A DNA stretch of 64,000 bases from a virus: the IMG/VR virus record IMGVR_UViG_3300034013_000869, positions 111,661-175,660 of that record; one strand, written 5' to 3'. Below, piece after piece: positions 1 through 6,199 of this stretch. The position numbers and the translations under genes were made by a program. Each line of letters begins with the position of its first letter. The stretch's first letter is position 1. The notes below the pieces were generated by a model. It saw only the letters and a program-made list of their open reading frames with translations, did no database searches and was not told where the DNA came from.

Positions 1-468
1 TTTATCTTTTTTATAACCATTAAAACCAGCACCACGAGGATAAACTGAGTTATGAGCTGAAGTGATTAAGAAAGCATAAATAGAAGCTTTTTTGAAGTCA
101 CCTATTTCAAAATCCATATTATCTAGGAATTCATTCTTAATATATTTCTTATAAATTTCTTTATAGAAGTCCCATTTCTTTAATGGTTCTGTTTCATCTG
201 TATGAAGTAAAGTTTTTTTCAAAGCCTCTAAATACTTAACAAATGTTTCAGGCTCAGAACAACACTTATATAGATTCGCCTGGTGACGATTTTTATCATT
301 ATAGATAACTACATCAAACTTTAAGTTTGGGTCGTCCATATATGTTCCCATGGCTCCAGAGAATGGTTCTAAATAGGTTTTTATACTTCCATCTTTAGGA
401 ATTTTTGAATTTATGAATTCAATGAAAACATTTGAGGATTTACCTCCAAAATAGCTTATTACACTCAT
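1..468 (-). CDS. Dam-type (D12 class) adenine-N6 DNA methyltransferase, 3' end cut off by window edge
   Basis: The reading frame starts at the ATG at 466-468 and stays open to base 1, giving 156 visible residues. The N-terminus reads MSVISYFGGKSS, the start seen in Dam/D12 methylases, followed by LEPFSGAMG, the SAM-binding motif I (FxGxG type), and YNDKN, the next conserved strand. A later AHNSVYPRGAGFNGY stretch fits the region before target recognition. The catalytic DPPY motif would lie beyond the left edge and cannot be checked. In phages such enzymes methylate phage DNA against restriction. It is followed after 2 bases by the NADAR gene, both read leftward. Confidence 0.8.
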   Translation of the reverse strand, partial: MSVISYFGGKSSNVFIEFINSKIPKDGSIKTYLEPFSGAMGTYMDDPNLKFDVVIYNDKNRHQANLYKCCSEPETFVKYLEALKKTLLHTDETEPLKKWDFYKEIYKKYIKNEFLDNMDFEIGDFKKASIYAFLITSAHNSVYPRGAGFNGYKKDK

Positions 469-470
469 TA

Positions 471-974
471 TTAATCTAATTTATTTTTATCTTTTATTAT
501 ATCTTCGATTGAAGGTTTTTGATTTGCTAATTTTAATTCTTCTCTAACATCCATTAGAATTTTACCAAGATGATTTTCACCTTTACCATTACAAACTCCC
601 CAGAAATAATCATGCCACCAGTTACCCTCAATAAGTTCATGATCATCAGTATCAATTAATAATTGAGCCAATTCTTCATTTTTAAACTTCTCGCGAACAC
701 CCCAGTTCATTACTTCTAATTTCTTTTCATCCCAATTACTTCGTAGTTTTACTTTAGAACCTATTCTTTTAACTTCAGCAGGATTTGAAATTTTAGCAAT
801 CATTTCTCTGAAATCACCAGGAGTGAAATAAGTACCATTTATTAATTGCTGATCATTAACTTTCATTGCGACATAAAAGTTTTCAACGGATGGGTATGTA
901 ATACCTTGGTGTTCTATCTTACAAGGATAGAAATTGGATAAGAATCTCCAACGACCTTCAAATTTATCAATCAT
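471..974 (-). CDS. NADAR-domain protein (YbiA-like; possible ADP-ribose glycohydrolase)
   Basis: The 167 residues match the NADAR/YbiA fold over most of their length: an F-x-G-x-x-x-FLSNFYPC start (residues 5-19), then ITYPSVENFYVAMK, and a C-terminal GNWWHDYFWGVCNGKGENHLGKILM block. The paired W-x-x-D-x-x-W-G and the NxLG element are family hallmarks. NADAR proteins act on N-glycosidic bonds, and some remove ADP-ribose from guanine in DNA, undoing DarT toxins. A phage copy next to a DNA methylase therefore suggests protection of phage DNA; that role is inference. An ATTATATAA box lies just before the ATG. Confidence 0.8.
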   Translation of the reverse strand: MIDKFEGRWRFLSNFYPCKIEHQGITYPSVENFYVAMKVNDQQLINGTYFTPGDFREMIAKISNPAEVKRIGSKVKLRSNWDEKKLEVMNWGVREKFKNEELAQLLIDTDDHELIEGNWWHDYFWGVCNGKGENHLGKILMDVREELKLANQKPSIEDIIKDKNKLD

Positions 975-1003
975 AGATATTATATAATTAGATTAAACAA
1001 AGT

Positions 1004-1330
1004 TTACCAATACCAAGGTGCATCTTTGTAGTTATCTTCAAAGATATAATTCTCATCACCTTTCATGATTCTATGTACTACTTGTTTAGATTTGGCTCTT
1101 TGTGAACGATTAAGCATATTTCTATACCACCAAGGTGCGCTATTAAAATATCCATTATATTCATTATGGAATTTTTGACGAAGCCTTTCGTTAATTTCAC
1201 AAAGACGTGAATTTTGAGGACGACTCCATTTAGGGTATCTTGGTGTAGAATCGTATATATAATCATGCTCTTTTTTAAGAGAAATATATTCTTTTTCTCT
1301 TAACCAGTGTTTGTTTGTGTGTTTTGACAT
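1004..1330 (-). CDS. Hypothetical basic protein, 108 aa
   Basis: No family recognised. The protein is rich in Arg, Lys, Trp and Tyr (KHWLREKEYISLKKEHDYIY at the start; ending in PWYW) and very basic in its first two thirds, which suggests nucleic-acid binding, but no motif supports that. It sits between the NADAR gene and an RNA-ligase-like remnant, all on the minus strand. The start at 1330 is the only good ATG. An overlapping frame at 1078-1266 is a shadow. Confidence 0.6.
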   Translation of the reverse strand: MSKHTNKHWLREKEYISLKKEHDYIYDSTPRYPKWSRPQNSRLCEINERLRQKFHNEYNGYFNSAPWWYRNMLNRSQRAKSKQVVHRIMKGDENYIFEDNYKDAPWYW

Positions 1331-1354
1331 ATGTATAAGTTATTTTTTAAATAC

Positions 1355-1449
1355 TTACATGTCAATTCTATCTCTTAATTTTTTCATATTCCTAATTTTG
1401 TAGACCCAGGTGACCAAGGCAAATGATATGTTCTGTTATACTTACTCAT
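1355..1449 (-). pseudogene. Remnant of a phage RNA-ligase-type gene
   Basis: From the ATG at 1449 the frame reads MSKYNRTYHLPWSPGSTK and stops at 1384 after 21 codons. The YHLPWSPG start is, from memory, typical of phage RNA-ligase-family proteins, which normally continue for several hundred residues. A second short frame (MKKLRDRIDM, 1387 to 1355) follows immediately and could be the matching C-terminal scrap. This looks like an internal deletion that left only the two ends. It is too short to be functional as a ligase. Confidence 0.4.
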
Positions 1450-1476
1450 TTTACAAATATATATAATTTTCTCATA

Positions 1477-1516
1477 ATAAAAAAAGACCTCACTCCCATT
1501 TCAGGAAGTGAGGTCT
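1477..1516 (-). terminator. Intrinsic terminator after tmRNA
   Basis: On the minus strand AGACCTCACTTCC and GGGAGTGAGGTCT form a long, almost perfect stem (1485-1516) followed by a run of seven T. It lies about 30 bases beyond the 3' end of the tmRNA. Confidence 0.85.
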
Positions 1517-1543
1517 AAAAAATCGATATTACTATCGAACTTG

Positions 1544-1925
1544 TGGAGATGACGTTGTACTGCCCAACGTGTCTTTTTCAGTTACTAATAATTACTCATT
1601 CACAGGCTTAGAAAGTTTTTCTTAACTTACAAACTATTTACTTGATTTTGAAAGACTCTAACAAGTAAAAACAATAAATCTCACCTTTTTTAACCCCGTG
1701 TGAATCGGGATGGAGAATTTTTTGATAACAACTATTGTTTAGACAGTTGCTAGATCTTCTACAGAGATCATGTTGTTTTGTAGAGCCGCTACTAAATCTT
1801 CACGAGTTCCTACTTCATTTGTTTTGCCATTTACGACTTTGCCATCTAATTTATAAATCGGTCATTTGACAACCCGATACCTGCATAAATACCACCACTC
1901 TGCAAATCAATTCTAAAACATCCCC
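1544..1925 (-). ncRNA. ssrA: tmRNA (ssrA), phage-encoded
   Basis: The two ends form the tmRNA tRNA-like domain. The 5' end GGGGATG (1925-1919) pairs with CATCTCC (1551-1545) as a 7-bp acceptor stem, and the discriminator A follows at 1544; a full CCA is not encoded. The 5' arm GGGGATGTTTTAGAATTGAT resembles the bacterial consensus GGGGNUGNUUNUGGAUUCGAC. A stem ATCGG/CCGAT fits the first pseudoknot. The stretch AAAGTC before the resume codon resembles UAGUC in E. coli. The tag frame ends in the loop of a GCAACT/AGTTGT hairpin, like H5. The size of 382 nt is normal. Unusual: the T-arm stem (ACGTTG/CAACGT) carries the loop GGCAGTA instead of a TTCRA-type loop. Its function would be to rescue stalled ribosomes and tag nascent peptides. 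No smpB is visible, so host SmpB is presumably used. Confidence 0.85.
1739..1834 (-). other. tmRNA tag reading frame (31 codons plus TAA)
   Basis: The resume codon is most likely GTA at 1834-1832, directly after AAAGTC. From there an open frame of 31 codons runs to TAA at 1741-1739. The tag starts VNGKTNEVGT and ends VEDLATV. It is about three times the length of most bacterial tags, and its end lacks the ALAA / LAA signal read by ClpXP. The resume position is inferred by analogy and could differ by a codon. Confidence 0.65.
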
Positions 1926-1951
1926 AAGTGTGTATATTTGTTACTATTCTA

Positions 1952-1983
1952 CAAATGTATATATAATATTCTAAAATAACAAA
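1952..1983 (-). promoter_or_regulatory. Candidate Bacteroidota-type promoter of tmRNA
   Basis: On the minus strand a TTTG (1983-1980) is followed after 20 nt by TACATTTG (1959-1952), fitting the Bacteroidota housekeeping pattern TTTG - about 19 nt - TAnnTTTG. Transcription would start near 1945, some 20 nt before the mature tmRNA end, leaving a leader for RNase P. A TATATATA stretch overlaps it and could be a late box. Confidence 0.4.
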
Positions 1984-2000
1984 AAGTTTAATAAATTTAA

Positions 2001-2507
2001 TTAAAAAGGTGTATTATCATCATCTAAACCATCACCATAATAAAAATTAAAAGTCAACATTGGTCTACCATCTTTAGCATACCAAATTTCAAATTCAGAA
2101 TCATATTGTGCTAAGGTATCTCTTTTAAGTTTTTTAGCAACTTCAAATACTCTTATTACATCTCTTAATCTTTCCTTTTCATTCATAAAAGCAACAATAG
2201 AAATATCTAAATCATCATTTGTTATCTCAACTTCAACTCCAGTATTTTTGAACATTAATCTAAGAAGATATAGTAAATGACCAAACTGACCATCATCTTC
2301 TGAATCATCATCTTCATCGTCATCTTCATATGAATAGTCTTCTTCATCATCTGTTAGTTTCTTATAACCTTTATCATCATAAAATTCATCGTCATCATCA
2401 TCGTCATCACCATCTGTACTTGGATAATTAGGTCTTCCAAAAAGAGAGTCATCATCATCATCCCAACGACCTTCATTTACTATTTGTGTATACTTTTTAA
2501 TTTTCAT
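2001..2507 (-). CDS. Acidic protein with capsid-targeting-like leader, 168 aa
   Basis: No family recognised. The N-terminus MKIKKYTQIVNEGRW matches the leader shared by about thirteen proteins of this window, with a likely cleavage after V-N-E (residue 12). Then follow runs of Asp and Glu (residues 16-75), making the first half extremely acidic. The last 90 residues look like a compact alpha/beta domain (GHLLYLLRLMFKNTG, ending in FNFYYGDGLDDDNTPF). Its start codon overlaps the TAA of the upstream peptidase gene (TAATG), so the two are translationally coupled. If packaged, an acidic protein of this kind could act as a DNA mimic or counter-ion inside the head; that is speculation. Confidence 0.7.
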   Translation of the reverse strand: MKIKKYTQIVNEGRWDDDDDSLFGRPNYPSTDGDDDDDDDEFYDDKGYKKLTDDEEDYSYEDDDEDDDSEDDGQFGHLLYLLRLMFKNTGVEVEITNDDLDISIVAFMNEKERLRDVIRVFEVAKKLKRDTLAQYDSEFEIWYAKDGRPMLTFNFYYGDGLDDDNTPF

Positions 2508-3868
2508 TATTTTAGTTCTATTTTTAGGTAAGTTTCATCAAAGAAAGCAGTATCTTCTATCTTATATTTCTTTAATATAACAGATAAAGATGTTAATGAA
2601 TCATAAATTTCTTCAATAGCACCATCTTCTAAATCACATTGTAAAGAAACACCACCACCATCTTCACGGACAACTTTAACATCTATAGCAAATGCTGACT
2701 TTTTAAGTTCTGATATTAAACTACCATGTTTTCTTAAAACTTCTTCATCTAAACCAATTTTTCTAACAGTTGGAAGAGAATTCCAATCAACACCAATACT
2801 TGCCTTAGCAAGTTTTTCTAAATATGTAATATTTTGATACTCATCTGCAGTGTGTTCATGCATATATCCAACAGAAACATTAGTACATTCTGATATTTCT
2901 TCTAAAAATGATGCTGAATCGGTATAAACACCTGTTGGATCTAAAGATAAATCCATACCTTGTTTATTATACTCTTTACAAAGAGCTGTTCCAAAATCAT
3001 TCGAACAACAAACTCTACCTAATTGAGATGTTATAACTGAGTGATAGTTTCTTCTATCAAAAGAAACACATCTCTTAATATCTTTAAGATAATCAACCTC
3101 ATCATAAACTGATGAAAGTAATCCAGAACCGATTCCACCTCTTTCTTCACCAATAAAGAAATAATAAAGACCTGGTACATTATGAGCCATCATATATAAC
3201 ATAACAGCCACACCAGCTTTATCATCAGCTCCTAATATAGAATTACCATCGGTAATAATATATTCTTCACCTTTTTCTTCACTTGAATAAAGTTTTGTTA
3301 TTTTTTGTTCTCTATCAGCAGTATCTAAGTGAGAAGTAAACATAGTTTGTGGTTTTGAATCTCCTATTATTTTATAATAGTTACCAACGATATCTTCTTC
3401 TAATTTTGGAAGAAATTGTAAAACTTCTTTTTCATAACGATTATCTGCAAAGTGAGGGTATGTTTTAGTAACTAATGAAAGGAAAGTGCTTCTTACATCT
3501 TTTGGATTGTATTTAAAATCTTCAACTTTAATTAAATTACCATCAATTGGTTCACCAGCAGATAAAGAGTTATACATTCTAAGAAAATCATTAACATCGG
3601 AAGGACTTAATAGACTTCTAAAGTAATATTTAATAAAATTTGATATAGGCATTGGTGTCACTTTACCATCAATAGTAACATCAAATGAATTTTTCTTTTT
3701 AGAAACACTAACCGTTTCAATTCTTAATCCATTATGATATTTAGCAGATATTTCACCTAGCCAAAGTAGCTCAAATGCTACATAATTATTTGCATCTTCC
3801 AGTTCTTTAAGAATACTTTCTAACTCTTTTGTATAAGTAACTCTTACTGATTTTTTATCTTCTGCCAT
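2507..3868 (-). CDS. Zinc aminopeptidase-like protein (M20/M28/M42 type)
   Basis: The 453 residues carry the metal-ligand pattern of co-catalytic zinc peptidases: HLD (H180, D182), GADDKAG (D215), GEERGGIGS (the catalytic and ligand Glu pair 241-242), FDRR (D272) and a late HEHTADE (338-344). Spacing resembles PepT-like tripeptidases and M28/M42 peptidases. The first 150 residues are not part of the peptidase core and are unique here. All key residues are present, so it should be active. A phage might use it to process peptides or cell-wall stems, or to recycle amino acids; the sequence does not tell. A TTAATATATAAC box lies 22 nt before the ATG. Confidence 0.75.
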   Translation of the reverse strand: MAEDKKSVRVTYTKELESILKELEDANNYVAFELLWLGEISAKYHNGLRIETVSVSKKKNSFDVTIDGKVTPMPISNFIKYYFRSLLSPSDVNDFLRMYNSLSAGEPIDGNLIKVEDFKYNPKDVRSTFLSLVTKTYPHFADNRYEKEVLQFLPKLEEDIVGNYYKIIGDSKPQTMFTSHLDTADREQKITKLYSSEEKGEEYIITDGNSILGADDKAGVAVMLYMMAHNVPGLYYFFIGEERGGIGSGLLSSVYDEVDYLKDIKRCVSFDRRNYHSVITSQLGRVCCSNDFGTALCKEYNKQGMDLSLDPTGVYTDSASFLEEISECTNVSVGYMHEHTADEYQNITYLEKLAKASIGVDWNSLPTVRKIGLDEEVLRKHGSLISELKKSAFAIDVKVVREDGGGVSLQCDLEDGAIEEIYDSLTSLSVILKKYKIEDTAFFDETYLKIELK

Positions 3869-3890
3869 TTATAAAAATATTTTTATTATG

Positions 3891-3902
3891 TTATATATTA
3901 AT
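3891..3902 (-). promoter_or_regulatory. TTAATATATA box before peptidase gene
   Basis: Minus-strand TTAATATATAAC, 22 nt before the ATG at 3868. One of the recurrent boxes read here as late promoters. Confidence 0.5.
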
Positions 3903-3904
3903 TA

Positions 3905-4294
3905 TTAAACTTGAATTTCATAAGAATTTGTATAATCAACTTTAACTTGACCATCATTCATGTTTGGTTCTTTCTTAACAAACCTTCTTTGACAATAAAC
4001 TACAGTAGCCTTACTATCTTTAGATGCTTTACTATTTTTCTTAGCCAATTCAGCTGCTTTTTTAATAACCGAATCAATAGGAAGATTTTCTCTAACTCTA
4101 ATAACAACATGAGAACCCGGAACACCTTTAACGTGCATCCAAATATCTTCTTTATCAGCTATATTAAATGTTAAGTGGTCATTAGATTTAGCATCTTTAC
4201 CTACATAGACAACAAATCCGTCTATATCTAATTTTTGTATATTAGGGAATTTATCTTTTTTACCCTCGAATAGTGAAAATTGTTTTATAATCAT
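3905..4294 (-). CDS. NFACT-R domain protein (DUF814, RqcH C-terminal type) with capsid-targeting-like leader
   Basis: The 129 residues are an almost bare NFACT-R domain: SNDHLTFNIADKEDIWMHVK (residues 37-56), then the hallmark PGSHVVIR (59-66), an AAELAKKNSKASKDSKATV helix-strand block and a C-terminal VKVDYTN strand. In bacteria NFACT-R is one domain of RqcH, which adds C-terminal alanine tails to peptides on split 50S subunits. The NFACT-N, HhH and coiled-coil parts are absent, so it may modulate rather than replace RqcH. The N-terminus MIIKQFSLFE-G fits the shared leader with cleavage after L-F-E. A TATATATAG box ends 3 nt before the ATG, implying a leaderless mRNA. Confidence 0.85.
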   Translation of the reverse strand: MIIKQFSLFEGKKDKFPNIQKLDIDGFVVYVGKDAKSNDHLTFNIADKEDIWMHVKGVPGSHVVIRVRENLPIDSVIKKAAELAKKNSKASKDSKATVVYCQRRFVKKEPNMNDGQVKVDYTNSYEIQV

Positions 4295-4297
4295 ATA

Positions 4298-4308
4298 CTA
4301 TATATAAA
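4298..4308 (-). promoter_or_regulatory. TATATATA box 3 nt before NFACT-R start
   Basis: Minus-strand TTTATATATAG ends 3 nt before the ATG at 4294. If it works like a T4 late -10 box, the RNA would start at or next to the start codon. Confidence 0.45.
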
Positions 4309-4317
4309 CTATTTAAA

Positions 4318-4349
4318 ACAAAAAAAGACCCAAGAAGGGTCTTTTTTTT
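4318..4349 (-). terminator. Terminator after the major capsid gene
   Basis: AGACCC - AAGAA - GGGTCT stem (4326-4342) flanked by A and T runs on both sides, so it can work in both directions. It lies just beyond the capsid stop codon. Confidence 0.85.
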
Positions 4350-4367
4350 AATATTTCAATCAAACTA

Positions 4368-6119
4368 TTAGTTCAATAACTGAGCAGCGTCAGTAACTGT
4401 AATAGTCATAAATTGTTTTTGTGGATACCAACCAACTTCAGTTACTGCGTATCTTGAACGTAACAACATTCTTGGTGCGAATGTAGCTTCAGAGATTACA
4501 GAAATAGACTGAGCCATTAAGTAAGGTACGAAAATGATACCTGGTTGGTCAGGGTTATTCTTACGACCTAATACGATTCTGTTATCGTTATATCTCATAT
4601 ATGGATCTACATAGATAGAGATGTCTCCGATTGAACCTACAGGGTATAATTGACCTTGTCCGTTTAATTTAGATTTAACTGGGTTAATTGTGTAACCAGC
4701 GATATCTTGAAGAGCTGCAGCTAAACCTCCGTTTGTGATAAGGTATTGAGCAGGTCCTACACGACCTTCAGTCGCGATATAGTTCGAAGCGTGAGCAATC
4801 TTAGTGATTAACTTTCTTTGAACAGCGTGAGTTGTTTCACCACCAACATAACCTGATGTTTGATTAGCATAAGCTGTATTCAAGTCAAAGATTGTTGTTC
4901 CTGTACCAACAGCACCACTAGATAATGGAGCACTAGCCGCGTTTAATGTACCCATTTCGAAGATTTTAGCAACGATTTGTTTAGAGATTGTTTGAGACAA
5001 CTCATTAACAAGGATAGATTCCATTTTTTGAACGATATCCATACCTGTATTAGCTTTGATATCTTCAATTTCAGTTCTTCTAAGAGCTGAAGATACTTCG
5101 ATAGTACCAACTGCTACAGTTTTAGAAGAGATTTTTGGTCCGATAACACCAGCATATGAATCATCATCTGACTGACGAGACATTGGGTAAGAACCAGCAG
5201 CACCAGTACCAGCTGTCCAGTTTGCAGAGAAACCTGGGATATGGTCTTCTAAAGCAGATACCAATTCGATAGTTTTTGTTCCAGCAACAACATTACCCGT
5301 AATAGTAGAGTAAGTACCTACTTGAGTAATTTGGTCAATCATAGATTGAGTTGGGTTAAAAGTGTTTCTTGCTTGGTCAAATGCCCAAAGTGTAGATGTT
5401 CCACTTGCTAAAGCTGTAGCAGTATGAGCTGTGTTAGCTTGTCTGTAAGCTCTGAAGATTGGGAAACCATCGATACGAGAGAAACCTAAGAACTCAGCAG
5501 TACCTCTTTTATCAGCATTTTCTTGACTAGTTACAGTAACTGTACCAGCGATAGCTGAAGAAGCATTAAGAGATATCCAAACTCTACCGTTTGCTAAACC
5601 ACCTGTAGTTTCATTGATTGAATTAGTAGCTAAGAAAGCTCTAATTGATCTTTGAATAGATGCGTTTTCTGGACAATTTAATTTGAAAACTTGTGGTCTT
5701 TCATCAGCACCATTAACTGAACGAACGTCATCATATTGAAAATCAATATAAAGTAAGTCGATTTTTGGACCTGGAGTTGGTTTAACAGCTACTAAATCTA
5801 AACCGATTGTTTGAGCTGCAATTTTCATTGCTACTGGTAACAAGTTTTGACCTACGTCTCCTGAACCAAGTGATCCACCGTTTCCGTTTCCAGACCAGTT
5901 ACTACCTAGTAAAGAACCAGCTAATGAAGATGGTTGAGCAGCTGTAACAGCTCCCATACCTGCAACGTTAGAAGCGTTAACATACGCATTCTCGTTGATT
6001 GAGTGATATTCAGCCATTTCTGACATCCATTCAACTCTTTCAGCAGATACACCCATGTTTTCCAATACTGGAGTCCACTTCTTAACTGCTTTTTGTTTGT
6101 CTATTCTAATGTGTGACAT
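4368..6119 (-). CDS. 23: Major capsid protein, T4 gp23-like
   Basis: The 583 residues align in outline with T4 gp23. The start IDKQKAVKKWTPVLENMG mirrors the T4 start (KWKPLLEGEG), the stretch NAYVNASNVAGMGAVT mirrors GYNATNIAAGQTSGAVT, and the middle and end carry SSALRRTEIEDIKANTGMD and KLNGQGQLYPVGSIGDISIY. A cleavage site I-N-E (41-43) stands directly before the NASNVA block, where T4 gp23 is cut by gp21. The mature form would thus start at Asn44. It lies downstream of the protease-scaffold gene, as in T4. A TTATATATAG box and an upstream element precede it, consistent with very strong late expression. Confidence 0.93.
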   Translation of the reverse strand: MSHIRIDKQKAVKKWTPVLENMGVSAERVEWMSEMAEYHSINENAYVNASNVAGMGAVTAAQPSSLAGSLLGSNWSGNGNGGSLGSGDVGQNLLPVAMKIAAQTIGLDLVAVKPTPGPKIDLLYIDFQYDDVRSVNGADERPQVFKLNCPENASIQRSIRAFLATNSINETTGGLANGRVWISLNASSAIAGTVTVTSQENADKRGTAEFLGFSRIDGFPIFRAYRQANTAHTATALASGTSTLWAFDQARNTFNPTQSMIDQITQVGTYSTITGNVVAGTKTIELVSALEDHIPGFSANWTAGTGAAGSYPMSRQSDDDSYAGVIGPKISSKTVAVGTIEVSSALRRTEIEDIKANTGMDIVQKMESILVNELSQTISKQIVAKIFEMGTLNAASAPLSSGAVGTGTTIFDLNTAYANQTSGYVGGETTHAVQRKLITKIAHASNYIATEGRVGPAQYLITNGGLAAALQDIAGYTINPVKSKLNGQGQLYPVGSIGDISIYVDPYMRYNDNRIVLGRKNNPDQPGIIFVPYLMAQSISVISEATFAPRMLLRSRYAVTEVGWYPQKQFMTITVTDAAQLLN

Positions 6120-6146
6120 AATTTAATTTTTATTTTTTTTTGTTAT

Positions 6147-6156
6147 CTATATATAA
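6147..6156 (-). promoter_or_regulatory. Late-type box before the major capsid gene
   Basis: Minus-strand TTATATATAG, 27 nt before the ATG at 6119. An element CTATAAAAAATCCAC (6198-6184) lies exactly 28 nt upstream of its TATATATA core. Confidence 0.55.
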
Positions 6157-6183
6157 CCCTTGTTTTATCTACTTTTCGGAGAT

Positions 6184-6198
6184 GTGGATTTTTTATAG
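6184..6198 (-). promoter_or_regulatory. Upstream element CTATAAAAAATCCAC of the capsid promoter
   Basis: Nearly identical to the elements at 8382-8396 and 8482-8496. In all three the gap to the downstream TATATA / GATAAATA core is 28 nt. It lies between the capsid gene and the stop of the protease gene. Confidence 0.5.
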
Positions 6199-6199
6199 A

